From: Sphingobacterium sp. xlx-96
Lineage (GTDB): Bacteria; Bacteroidota; Bacteroidia; Sphingobacteriales; Sphingobacteriaceae
Assembly (NCBI RefSeq): GCF_011007365.1
Contig: NZ_WFKM01000010.1
Span: 1-64,000, forward strand
Reading direction: 5' to 3'
Length of the DNA stretch: 64,000 bases
Positions 1 to 7,795 of the stretch are shown in pieces. A program made the position numbers and the translations under genes. Positions within the stretch are counted from its first letter, which is position 1. Each line of letters starts with the position of its first letter. The notes under the pieces were generated by a model, which saw nothing but the letters and a program-made list of their open reading frames with translations, made no database searches and was not told where the DNA came from.

Positions 1-584
1 ACAAGGGGCGAACAAGGTGCGAACAAAGTCACTACCTCTCTCCTGTCGGACACCTCGTTGCCGCCTGCAAAAGCATTACCTATCTGCGGCTCTTTCTCTG
101 GGTTTTGTTGGCGCTTGGCCTGTTCTTCGGTTGTTCCTTGGTTATTTCTTGCTTGTGAACCATCTGCTACGCCACCAGTAGGCGACAGATAAGTAGCGCT
201 AGCCCCTACTGGCGACCTGCCAGAACCTGCGCAAATACCACTTTTCCCCGATGAACTTCCGATCGATTCCCGATCAAACCCCGATGGTGATCGGGGATTC
301 ATCGGGGATCCATCGGGGATCGACCGTGTTTTGGCAGAATCAAGGCCGGACAAAGGCAGGCCTTGGGCAGAATGAAGGCTCCCCTTGTCTTCGCCCGCTC
401 TACCGTCACAGCTCCTTAACTCCCGCTCGTCATTGCGATGAAGCAATTCCGAAGGGCTCATCGTAGATAATCTATCGTTTTGTTCTATCGGGCGACTAGA
501 AAGATCTTTGTCACTCTGTAACTCCGTTACTTTGTCACTTTGGCCAACGGCCATACCTCTTCCACCCCTAAAAAAATGTTTCAT
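1..584 (-). CDS. hypothetical low-complexity protein, partial (runs off left edge)
   Basis: I do not recognise this protein. Translating the minus strand from an ATG at 584 gives about 194 codons open to the window edge; a TGA lies two codons upstream of the ATG. The product is hydrophilic and rich in S, G, R, Q, E and N, has no evident membrane segment, and carries two close SDK-containing repeats near residues 16 and 24. GC is clearly higher than in the rest of the window, suggesting an imported element or a disordered tail. The plus-strand frame over 251-466 is most likely its shadow. The in-frame 11-bp tandem repeat at 290-322 is odd for a coding gene, so the call rests on frame length only. 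Confidence 0.4.
   Translation of the reverse strand, partial: MKHFFRGGRGMAVGQSDKVTELQSDKDLSSRPIEQNDRLSTMSPSELLHRNDERELRSCDGRAGEDKGSLHSAQGLPLSGLDSAKTRSIPDGSPMNPRSPSGFDRESIGSSSGKSGICAGSGRSPVGASATYLSPTGGVADGSQARNNQGTTEEQAKRQQNPEKEPQIGNAFAGGNEVSDRREVVTLFAPCSPL
290..322. repeat. three tandem copies of an 11-bp unit
   Basis: Three consecutive units ATCGGGGATTC, ATCGGGGATCC and ATCGGGGATCG are visible; related CCGATGG and CCCGATC words occur just to the left. Because 11 is not a multiple of three, each copy is read in a different frame of the minus-strand ORF, although the 33-bp total keeps the frame. Confidence 0.75.
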
Positions 585-621
585 TTTTCAAGATTTTAAA
601 TTGTTTTTCAATGGACTTGAA

Positions 622-731
622 GAACTCGCTACGCGAGGTTTTCGAGTTCATTAGTGTGACCTAATGAAGGTGGCACCGGAAAAATAGACCGGTCAATATC
701 CTACCGTACCTAATCCCTGATCAGGTCACAC
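622..731. other. cluster of inverted repeats in a gene-free stretch
   Basis: Several perfect inverted repeats are packed here: GAACTCG (622-628) with CGAGTTC (643-649); CATTAG (649-654) with CTAATG (661-666), spaced 6 nt; GTGTGACCT (654-662) with AGGTCACAC (723-731), which encloses ACCGG (675-679) with CCGGT (689-693). Some stems are mutually exclusive. Possible roles are a structured leader for the leftward ORF, a protein-binding site, or a transfer origin if the left edge belongs to a mobile element. I see no gene between 585 and 1274 apart from the RNA candidate. Confidence 0.5.
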
Positions 732-965
732 GGTTCAATAAAATAGTTAACTGAATATCAAGGATGTGCCAAATGAGAGTTCAAGTATATAATCGGTTTA
801 CAATGCACACCGCAAGAAATAGAAAAGTCATCCTAAATGACTAAGCATCCCAAGCTACTCCGGCGACTTGATCAGATTTTTGTAAAGTTGTTTTTTCATC
901 ATTGCTCCTTAGTTTATAATCGTGGCCAACTGAGCAATGAACCTTATATAAAAGGAATATCCATC

Positions 966-1184
966 AAAAAAAGAGATGGGACAAACCTTATTTCCTATCG
1001 AGGGTCCTAGGAGACCTTAGTGCGAAAACAAGAGATTGCCCATCTCTCCTTCTGCTACAAAGGTAGAGATTGGGCTTTGATCTCCCGAACTTGCGCACTA
1101 TGAAAATTTCCTAGGTTTTCGATAGCAAGATTCAGCGTCAATAGCCAAATAACATAGCGGAAACAGCTATAAACACCACTTCCA
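966..1184 (-). ncRNA. candidate structured small RNA (about 219 nt)
   Basis: Nested perfect stems close on each other: CTATCGA (995-1001) with TCGATAG (1119-1125); CCTAGG (1006-1011) with CCTAGG (1110-1115); TAGTGCG (1018-1024) with CGCACTA (1094-1100). A large internal loop follows, then a terminal hairpin pairing GCCCATCTCTCCTT (1038-1051) with 1062-1075, interrupted by single-base bulges. On the minus strand the element lies below a good Bacteroidota promoter (1190-1220) and ends in CCCATCTC followed by seven T (980-966). That last segment can also pair with 1039-1047, competing with the terminal hairpin. The closing stem, open bubble and terminal stem recall 6S RNA, but I cannot claim that family. 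A small non-autonomous mobile element or an attenuator are alternatives. Confidence 0.45.
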
Positions 1185-1189
1185 CTTTT

Positions 1190-1220
1190 CAAAGGTAAGC
1201 ATTATTTCGATTTTTACAAA
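1190..1220 (-). promoter_or_regulatory. Bacteroidota-type promoter facing left
   Basis: Read on the minus strand, TTTG (1220-1217) is followed after 19 nt by TACCTTTG (1197-1190), matching the TTTG / TAnnTTTG consensus with usual spacing. A start near 1184 would transcribe the folded element at 995-1125 and possibly the leftward ORF at 584. Confidence 0.6.
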
Positions 1221-1274
1221 AATAAGTGTGCAAGTTTTAAAATGAAAATTATCTGATCTACTGTAAAATGCACA

Positions 1275-1724
1275 ATGCAAAAAATAAATAGACTTTCATT
1301 ATATCTCATTAACGCTATTAAGTACAGAAGACTTGTTCTGGGAGTATCAGCCTATCAATTTGCTCTGAATTTGAAAAAAAGCAGAAACTATGTATCTCAA
1401 ATAGAAAATAGGGATGAAGATAGTCAATACAACTCCGCTGACTATTCCCTTATAGCAGATGCCTTAGGTTGTGGGCTGTCCGACATCACTCCTCCTGATG
1501 ATTGGCAGGTGAGTAATTCGTATGATAAGGTAGACAAAGTCGTGGTATCCCTTACGGATCCCGCATTTGCGAGAGAAGTCATAGCAGGAATACACGCAAG
1601 CCCCAAAGCCTATGTGCTTAACGATATAAAAGAGCTTTTGAAGCATCTGGCACTGAGCAGCAAGAATCCTGAAGAGGTAGCCGTCGTTACCAAAGTGTGG
1701 GAAGAGTTTATGGCAAGCCTATAA
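1275..1724 (+). CDS. XRE-like helix-turn-helix protein
   Basis: The 149-aa protein has an N-terminal XRE/Cro-like helix-turn-helix at about residues 15-70: the segment reading LKKSRNYVSQIEN is the recognition-helix region, followed by a helix ending in ALGC. The C-terminal 65 residues are an acidic helical segment without a known domain. It probably binds DNA and may regulate the operon it heads; the next gene starts 4 nt after its stop. The end of a second copy of this gene lies at 7286-7429, with 47 of its last codons nearly identical. Function beyond DNA binding is inference. Confidence 0.7.
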   Translation: MQKINRLSLYLINAIKYRRLVLGVSAYQFALNLKKSRNYVSQIENRDEDSQYNSADYSLIADALGCGLSDITPPDDWQVSNSYDKVDKVVVSLTDPAFAREVIAGIHASPKAYVLNDIKELLKHLALSSKNPEEVAVVTKVWEEFMASL

Positions 1725-1728
1725 TGTT

Positions 1729-2280
1729 ATGTTTGACAGTAGCCTTCCATATCATCTTGTGCAGATACGAAAAAATAAGTTCGTGACATCGGAAACTTAT
1801 ATCCGTGAGTATATCTTCAAGTTTCACCTGCATAACACGAAGGGTTGCATCAAATATATCGCCAGTATAAAGGAATACCCGGAAGGACTGCTGACCATGG
1901 ATTATTACCCTAAAATAAGTCTAACTCCTAAAGTATATTCACTGGATTCGATACAGGATTTACGGTATCGAATGCTCACCAAACAGAATTCTTTCGGCAG
2001 GATTGGAGGCACACTCATGGATATCATGGTTATGTTTCAAAACAGATATAATCTCAGGATATGGGGATTTCTGGCGGCCAATCTGATACGGGAAGACTCG
2101 AACGATAACAATAAGCGGTACAAGACCTATTCTGAAATCCTAAGACGATCGTTTCAGGACGATTATAAAGTTTTCGGAAACCAGAAAAATTCTGTTATCT
2201 TTGTAATACCTAAAACTCTGAGCAAGAGCACAGAGGGTATAATAAAACGATATGAAGAAGTCTTTGCAGAAACAAACTAA
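1729..2280 (+). CDS. hypothetical protein, second gene of HTH operon
   Basis: This 183-aa protein matches no family I recognise. It is basic and soluble, with no signal peptide or clear membrane helix. Its start lies 4 nt after the HTH gene stop, so the two are probably co-translated. Its 3' end overlaps a 58-codon frame at 2252-2428. No copy of it is seen in the partial duplication near 7.3-8.2 kb, where a toxin-antitoxin pair sits between the HTH and fourth-gene fragments instead. Confidence 0.6.
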   Translation: MFDSSLPYHLVQIRKNKFVTSETYIREYIFKFHLHNTKGCIKYIASIKEYPEGLLTMDYYPKISLTPKVYSLDSIQDLRYRMLTKQNSFGRIGGTLMDIMVMFQNRYNLRIWGFLAANLIREDSNDNNKRYKTYSEILRRSFQDDYKVFGNQKNSVIFVIPKTLSKSTEGIIKRYEEVFAETN

Positions 2281-2428
2281 GTGTGAAAGCCCGAAGGAAG
2301 CTTATAAAGCGACCAAGGCTCTGCCTGCTGTTCCAGCCGAGAAGAAAGAGAACAGATTCAAAGGTATGTCTGAAAATCTAGTTCAATTTGAGCCCCTTTA
2401 TATTCCTGGTTATAAAATCAGAGGATAG
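2252..2428 (+). CDS. small hypothetical protein (58 aa)
   Basis: An ATG at 2252 opens a 58-codon frame ending in TAG at 2426-2428, overlapping the previous gene by 29 nt in another frame and filling what would otherwise be a gap in the operon. The product is lysine- and glutamate-rich at its N-terminus (MKKSLQKQTK) and ends in a tyrosine-rich stretch (PLYIPGYKIRG). No family is recognised. Support comes from position and orientation only. Confidence 0.45.
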   Translation: MKKSLQKQTKCESPKEAYKATKALPAVPAEKKENRFKGMSENLVQFEPLYIPGYKIRG

Positions 2429-2460
2429 CCTTTCCTTTCGCTTCCTATAGTAATGCGCTC

Positions 2461-3120
2461 TTGATCGAAGTCGAACATATAGTATCGGTACGCAAACCTG
2501 AAAAACCAGACGTGGTCATGTCGCGCATGGACTATGTGATCATCTGTCAGGTAATCGAAAGGCTCAACGAAATCGGCATGAATGATGATGAGCTTTCATT
2601 CCTCCTTGGAAAGCCCAATAATTACGTCTTTGGCTTCATCGTTAAACCTAGTGACAAGAACAGATTCCACGAAGATCAGATCGACCTACTGCCCTACCTG
2701 CTCGATTGTCCTTTTTCAAGAATCATCGTCAATGGTACACCATCGGGCAATATACACCTCCATCATACCAAAGAGATTAACGAAGATGGGTATAAAGGGT
2801 TTTCGCATATCATTTACAACGAGAATGGCGAGGGTACCCGTGTCATCTGGAAGAAGAAACAGGCTCCAAAAGGTACGACACGCAAAACAAACCAGTCGCT
2901 CTTGGCCATGCTCAAGCAATGGGTAGCTGACGGTTATTTCAACCGGAACCAAAATGCACTGGAAATCTACAAAAAGCTGAAGGCTGAAAATGTAGCATTC
3001 CCTATCAGCGAGCTCGAAAAGTGCCTCAAGGTATTATGCGGCACAGGTCAACAGCTTTTAGAAAAAGAATCTATTGACGGACTGTTGATGTACTGGAATC
3101 CTTTACGACAGACTGATTAG
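2461..3120 (+). CDS. hypothetical protein with N-terminal HTH-like region
   Basis: The 219-aa product begins with TTG: the only nearby upstream ATG (2453) is out of frame, and the homologous fragment at 8099 starts with ATG at the equivalent codon. Residues 25-80 resemble the XRE-like region of the 1275-1724 product, with LGKPNNYVFGF opposite LKKSRNYVSQI, suggesting a shared ancestral HTH. The C-terminal half is helical and charged. It ends the four-gene operon; its first 30 codons recur at 8099-8189. Function unknown. Confidence 0.6.
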   Translation: MIEVEHIVSVRKPEKPDVVMSRMDYVIICQVIERLNEIGMNDDELSFLLGKPNNYVFGFIVKPSDKNRFHEDQIDLLPYLLDCPFSRIIVNGTPSGNIHLHHTKEINEDGYKGFSHIIYNENGEGTRVIWKKKQAPKGTTRKTNQSLLAMLKQWVADGYFNRNQNALEIYKKLKAENVAFPISELEKCLKVLCGTGQQLLEKESIDGLLMYWNPLRQTD

Positions 3121-3319
3121 TCCCTGGGCGCGAGCGTCCTCGCTCGTATCCATATTAACCTTTCGAATCTTTAATCCATTAGATCATGGGGATATTTCCC
3201 TACTTATCTCCCTAAAAATAAACAGAAAATAGCAGATATGAAAAAGCACTAATCATTCGAATAGTGCTCGATATATGCTACGACGATTTATTGGTCGTAT
3301 GACATCTCGTATCTAAATA

Positions 3320-4291
3320 TTATTCCAAAACGTACAGAACATTGTTAGAATCTCGCAGGTACAATTTACCTTCGTGGTATACTGGTTTGTCAAACTGGGC
3401 ATCTTCCTCTAAAGGAAAATCCTGTATAAAATCTATCTCGGAAGTATTCAGATCAAGAGCGCCAAACTTGGCATTCTCTCCACGGCCAGATACAAACCAA
3501 AGCTTGTCATCCGTAATGGTATTGTTAGGCGCGAATGGAGAAATTCCAGAATCCCAGTATTCTTTTAAATCTTTATTAACCAATAATTTTCCTTCAAAAG
3601 GATCTATTACTTGGTAATACCGGCCTCCATATCCCCTCAACAACTTATGCTTATAATCGATCTGAAAATCCACAAGATTATCAAACTCCCATAACATCTC
3701 TCCAGTTTTGACACTTAAGCCGATGATTTTGGAGTTGCTTACGTTAGCATCCGTACAGCTAAAAAACAATATATCGTCTATAGCCTGCACTGAGCCAAAA
3801 ATCTTAAAACCATCGGGTAAAGTGTAGTGCCAAATCCTCTTAGTTGTGACTAAATCGATTCTTATTAGTTGTTTGGTATTGAAACTATCTCTAAGTAAAA
3901 GGACATTTTTATCCAACAAATTGAAATAAGCAAAACTGTATGGAATTGACCATATTAAGACACTACCATCATACAACTGTAAGACTTCATCCTCGCTTCC
4001 TTTACAAACTATTGTCTGCCTATTATCAATAGGCTCTATAAAATTAGCTTCAACTGTAATCAACAAAAAAAGCTTATTATCATCTTGATCTAAATAATAA
4101 AAACGTTCGCCTTTACTAACATATATAACAGAGTGTCTTTCATAAATGTCCGTAAAATCATCTATCACACTTATATCTCCCTTAATATCATACCTATTTA
4201 ACATAGTATCAGTAACTGTGTATATACCATTCGACATAAACACTTTCGCAATCTTACTCCTACGATCAATTAATTTCATACTATTTAACAT
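3320..4291 (-). CDS. probable immunity protein, beta-propeller repeats
   Basis: The 323-aa product has repeated beta-strand blocks of the PQQ/WD40-like type (IIGLSVKTGEMLWEFDN, YYQVIDPFEGKLLV, GKLYLRDSNNVLYVL) and no signal peptide, so a cytoplasmic beta-propeller is likely. Its ATG overlaps the stop of the upstream toxin gene by 11 nt; an alternative ATG at 4279 starts just after that stop. A small gene immediately downstream of a polymorphic toxin is the standard place for its immunity protein. Codon use is AT-rich like the toxin C-terminus. The immunity role is inferred from context. Confidence 0.65.
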   Translation of the reverse strand: MLNSMKLIDRRSKIAKVFMSNGIYTVTDTMLNRYDIKGDISVIDDFTDIYERHSVIYVSKGERFYYLDQDDNKLFLLITVEANFIEPIDNRQTIVCKGSEDEVLQLYDGSVLIWSIPYSFAYFNLLDKNVLLLRDSFNTKQLIRIDLVTTKRIWHYTLPDGFKIFGSVQAIDDILFFSCTDANVSNSKIIGLSVKTGEMLWEFDNLVDFQIDYKHKLLRGYGGRYYQVIDPFEGKLLVNKDLKEYWDSGISPFAPNNTITDDKLWFVSGRGENAKFGALDLNTSEIDFIQDFPLEEDAQFDKPVYHEGKLYLRDSNNVLYVLE

Positions 4292-7250
4292 CTATTTTGA
4301 TAAAAACATTTTCTAAATTTTCCTTCAAGGTTTTCTTAAACTTATTGATATTTCTTTCACCTATAAACTTCTCTGCAAGATCCTTGGTTATAGTATCCAT
4401 ATTATCAATTGCTCTTTCCATATTCTGCTTGAAATTAGCAGGATTTTTCTTCCCATCAAAGACCCATCTTATCTGATCTAAAGATGTCACTTCTCTATTA
4501 CTTAAATCTTTTAAAAACTGTTCAGAAAAATTATTAGGAGGTACTTCTTGTACAGACTTAAACTCATAAAGAACTTTACGACCGCTAGTTTCAGTGACAC
4601 TTACATCCACATATCTCCTGCCAGCATCGGTTTTGAACATATCTTCAAAGGTCAGTTTCTTACCACTAAAATCATCGAGGTTTTTGCCTATATATTCTAA
4701 AGTCCAATTTGCACCGTCCCTGAAATTATAATCCCTTCCTAAGCTTTTTACAAGATCATCAAAATTTTCAAGTTTGATGCCTTTTACATCCAGATTATCT
4801 ATCACTTTACTGATATTATCCAAAACATCGGTATAAGATTTACCCGAGACGCCCGATATCTCTGCCAGATGCCGTATATCCACCTTTAACTCGATCAGCT
4901 TTTTATTCGTAGAAAGATCTGTGAGCTTTATTAGCGCATCATTAGTTTTTCTGAGATTGGTATGTCCTGCATCATTTAAGGCATTCCAGCTCTTAGCTAA
5001 AGCAGTTCTTTCAGATACCGAAGCATTCTCGAATAACTCTTTTAGAACTTTACTGTTGTCAAGATCACTTCTTAATAAGTTTCTTGTTGCATCTGTCCAA
5101 TCTAACTCCCTAAGGAATCCATCTATGTTGCCAAGAGTCTTATCGACATTGACAGTCCCCTCTTTTTTACCTTTCAGGAACTTAGTATAACCAGCTAGTT
5201 TGCTCGGCGCTATCAACAACTCAGGGAGCAGCAGTCCTACATTCAAAGATAGTAATTCGCGGTATCCTTTTTCTATAGACTGTGCTAATATTTCTGCCGA
5301 AATAAATGCTGGCACAATGATATCATCCCCGCCGAAGCTGAGTACCGTAGGGTATGTTCCCGTAAAATGCTGCACCGTAGCTTCGTTACAGTCTGCTACA
5401 GTACTTTTATTTAAATCAATAAGACCGCTACCAAACTTAATGGTATTATCTGCTGTCGAGAGACAGGTAACCACATACATGTTTTTAGACACTTCATTAT
5501 CCAAAGAGGTAATGACACGTCTAGGCTCCTCTTGACCTGTCCAGGTTGTCGATAATGCATTTACAAAAACCGCTATAAAATCGTCCTGTCTGTCAAAACG
5601 TTTTAATAGGCGCATCGCAAAACGTATATCCTCATTGACTCTCGACGCCAGGAAAGAAGGAGTTATATGTGCAACGACATTTAATATTGCTCTCTCTTTT
5701 CGATCGGTAACAAATGTTCCGGATTCAAGCTTCTTAATAAACGCCCATTTCTCCTCGTCACTGAAAGTTTTCAGTACAAAATCCGGAGCTTCAGCAAGAA
5801 TATAATCTATCGTATTCGTCTGACGTAAAGCACTCTTGAACCCTGAAACAATTTCCTCACTATAATGATCGGTATATCGGATACCTTGCTGCTCAAATAT
5901 GTGCTGCATTTCCTTATGCCGCTTTGTAGAAAGACTGATGGCAACACTATCCCCGGTTTCAAAATAATAAAACAGTCCAAAGTGAACAGTATTGTCCAAG
6001 ACCTCAACCGAGCCTGAAATCCGATCTCTCGTCAATCTCACCTTTCCTTTTTCAAGTGATAGCTTTCCTTCCAGATTGAAAGTATGGGGTTTTCCATCGA
6101 TAACCGCTGTATACTTCTTGTCTATAGGAATACTGGTTATGACATGCTCCCGGATAATCTCTTCGAACTCTTTGCTAAGGAAAAGTCGATAGTCATAATC
6201 TACTGTTTTGCCAAAATTGTCTCGAAGCCAACCTAGGAGTTTATCGTAATCTATATGACTGGTCAATTCATTCAGTGCCTTAGCTTTTGATCCCGCTTCC
6301 GAATTATCTTTCGCTGCGAGACGTTCTATCTCTTCACGAGCTCCCTCCACAACTTCGAATAGTGACTCGGTGGCTTTTACAGCGTTATCGATATCTTTGG
6401 AGTCTTTTGAAGTAGAGGCTGTTCGCGTCTGTTTCTTCGCGTCTTCGTATTTAGATATAATATCTTGTTTCTTCTCCTCCGGCAGCTTGCTTTTTTGTAT
6501 CTTTTCGACAAAACCTTCGGAATCGAATACATCTTCTAAGAGACCCAAGAGCTCTTCTTTATTCTTCTCCGGATCTTGTGCAAGCTCTTTCAACTTATCT
6601 TTTTTATCCAAAAGCTTGGTCACAACATCAAACAGCAATTCTCCGATCTCCTTCACTTCATTACCAATCTCACTAAAGGTCGGCGCATCCTTCTCCTCCC
6701 AATCAACATCGAATATAGAATTGAAAAAGCCACCGATCAGCTGTCCTTCGGTATTGACTTCGATATTATCAAATTTAACTGCCAGACGTACAAAGCCCAG
6801 GAATGGGACATCCACATAGCCAATACCGCTGAACCGGCCATTACCGCCCTGTACACGTAAGAGGGTAACGGCAAAATCGCCTGCCATCACCACATCGCCC
6901 TGACGGAGTAGCTCCATAGGCTCGCGGTTGCTGATGCGGATATCAGGTCTGACACCACAGTCGGCCAGATCGACCTTGCGGGTCATCAGTGTTGTAAAGG
7001 TGGTGGGATCACTGAATACCGTACGCGCCTGGTCACAGACGGTACCTACACGCACTTCGTAAGCCGTATTCTCCTGAAGACCTGTGAGGGTATAAGTGCT
7101 ACCCTCGCTATCGTAGCCAAACCAGGCATTGGCCGGATTACCAGCGACCCGGTACTCGACGCGGTAGGCTTTGATCTGCGGGTCGGCAGCCCACTGTACC
7201 TCGGCACGCCCATGCGGCAGTGGTGTGATACGTACCGACATCGGGGCCAT
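4281..7250 (-). CDS. polymorphic toxin, 5'-truncated, with FN3 and PD-(D/E)xK-like nuclease end
   Basis: The 989-aa frame starts with a fibronectin type III domain (about residues 1-87), then a conserved-looking beta-rich segment (90-190), a long charged helical part (190-330), a large middle region, and a C-terminal domain with Asp882 followed by Glu896-x-Lys898, the active-site layout of PD-(D/E)xK nucleases. An immunity-like gene overlaps its stop. Upstream of the first ATG the frame continues 13 codons and hits TGA inside the HTH-gene copy that begins at about 7284, so this is probably the C-terminal part of a much larger secreted toxin cut by recombination. No signal peptide remains. It may be a silent cassette or a remnant. 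Confidence 0.7.
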   Translation of the reverse strand: MAPMSVRITPLPHGRAEVQWAADPQIKAYRVEYRVAGNPANAWFGYDSEGSTYTLTGLQENTAYEVRVGTVCDQARTVFSDPTTFTTLMTRKVDLADCGVRPDIRISNREPMELLRQGDVVMAGDFAVTLLRVQGGNGRFSGIGYVDVPFLGFVRLAVKFDNIEVNTEGQLIGGFFNSIFDVDWEEKDAPTFSEIGNEVKEIGELLFDVVTKLLDKKDKLKELAQDPEKNKEELLGLLEDVFDSEGFVEKIQKSKLPEEKKQDIISKYEDAKKQTRTASTSKDSKDIDNAVKATESLFEVVEGAREEIERLAAKDNSEAGSKAKALNELTSHIDYDKLLGWLRDNFGKTVDYDYRLFLSKEFEEIIREHVITSIPIDKKYTAVIDGKPHTFNLEGKLSLEKGKVRLTRDRISGSVEVLDNTVHFGLFYYFETGDSVAISLSTKRHKEMQHIFEQQGIRYTDHYSEEIVSGFKSALRQTNTIDYILAEAPDFVLKTFSDEEKWAFIKKLESGTFVTDRKERAILNVVAHITPSFLASRVNEDIRFAMRLLKRFDRQDDFIAVFVNALSTTWTGQEEPRRVITSLDNEVSKNMYVVTCLSTADNTIKFGSGLIDLNKSTVADCNEATVQHFTGTYPTVLSFGGDDIIVPAFISAEILAQSIEKGYRELLSLNVGLLLPELLIAPSKLAGYTKFLKGKKEGTVNVDKTLGNIDGFLRELDWTDATRNLLRSDLDNSKVLKELFENASVSERTALAKSWNALNDAGHTNLRKTNDALIKLTDLSTNKKLIELKVDIRHLAEISGVSGKSYTDVLDNISKVIDNLDVKGIKLENFDDLVKSLGRDYNFRDGANWTLEYIGKNLDDFSGKKLTFEDMFKTDAGRRYVDVSVTETSGRKVLYEFKSVQEVPPNNFSEQFLKDLSNREVTSLDQIRWVFDGKKNPANFKQNMERAIDNMDTITKDLAEKFIGERNINKFKKTLKENLENVFIKIDVK

Positions 7251-7285
7251 ACAGGGGGCCTGATGCAGGAAGGTATAGATTCTGA

Positions 7286-7429
7286 GAAGTCATAACTGGA
7301 ATACACGCAAGCCCTAAAGCCTATGTGCTTAACGATATAAAAGAGCTTTTGAAGCATCTGGCACTGACCAGTAAGAATCCTGAAGAGGTAGCCGTCGTTA
7401 CTAAAGTGTGGGAGGAGTTCAAGAAATAA
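7286..7429 (+). pseudogene. 3' fragment of a second HTH gene copy
   Basis: The last 47 codons of a close copy of the 1275-1724 gene are preserved here with their own stop (TAA 7427-7429); the final residues differ (EEFKK instead of EEFMASL). Sequence similarity to the first copy starts abruptly at about 7284, exactly where the toxin frame loses its upstream part. This marks a recombination junction. Confidence 0.8.
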
Positions 7430-7497
7430 TCTGTATATTTCCTCTATAAAAGCATTAAAATGGATGAGGAGAGTTACAAAATTCGCCTTAGATTACA

Positions 7498-7539
7498 ACG
7501 CAATTATATTGCGTATCATGGAGAATTTATGTAAATTTG
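7498..7539 (+). promoter_or_regulatory. promoter and operator of the toxin-antitoxin pair
   Basis: ACGCAAT-TAT-ATTGCGT (7498-7514) is a perfect inverted repeat. The TTG at 7509-7511 could serve as the -33 element and lies inside it; TAAATTTG at 7532-7539 matches the -7 consensus. An operator overlapping the promoter is what autoregulation by an antitoxin or antitoxin-toxin complex needs. Confidence 0.6.
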
Positions 7540-7564
7540 CTATACTACTTAAATTCAACAGAGT

Positions 7565-7795
7565 ATGACTACAATTACTGCAAAAATATCGAACGAGAAG
7601 GATGTAAAAGTTCTTAGAGAAATCTTAGAGCGTTTCGGTATATCGTATGTCGTCAATGAATCCCCTGAAGATTATAAACTTTCGAAAGCTCAGATTGCTG
7701 ATTTTGAAAAGACGCAAAAAGAGTTTTTAGAGGGAAAATCTACTGCCAAAACTTGGGATGACATAAAAAAAGAGCTTAATAGTGTACACTCTTAA
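7565..7795 (+). CDS. antitoxin of a RelB/ParD-like pair
   Basis: The 76-aa product is a small acidic antitoxin: an N-terminal part that would dimerise and bind DNA and a C-terminal helix (FLEGKSTAKTWDDIKKEL) of the kind that wraps around RelE/ParE toxins. Its stop overlaps the toxin start by 14 nt, so translation is coupled. A palindrome overlapping its promoter suggests autorepression. The pair sits between two operon fragments, as expected for a gene cassette or hitchhiking addiction module. Confidence 0.75.
   Translation: MTTITAKISNEKDVKVLREILERFGISYVVNESPEDYKLSKAQIADFEKTQKEFLEGKSTAKTWDDIKKELNSVHS

Noticed and set aside
251..466. 71-aa plus-strand frame
   Set aside because: It lies within the longer minus-strand frame 1-584 and has the composition of a shadow of GC-rich repeats.
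6370..6819. 149-aa plus-strand frame opposite the toxin
   Set aside because: Ser/Leu-rich mirror of the lysine/glutamate-rich helical part of the toxin gene; no independent support.
7046..7357. 103-aa minus-strand frame across the toxin/HTH junction
   Set aside because: Shadow that joins the antisense of the HTH copy to another frame of the toxin; the same antisense leader appears at 1464-1646, as expected from the duplication.
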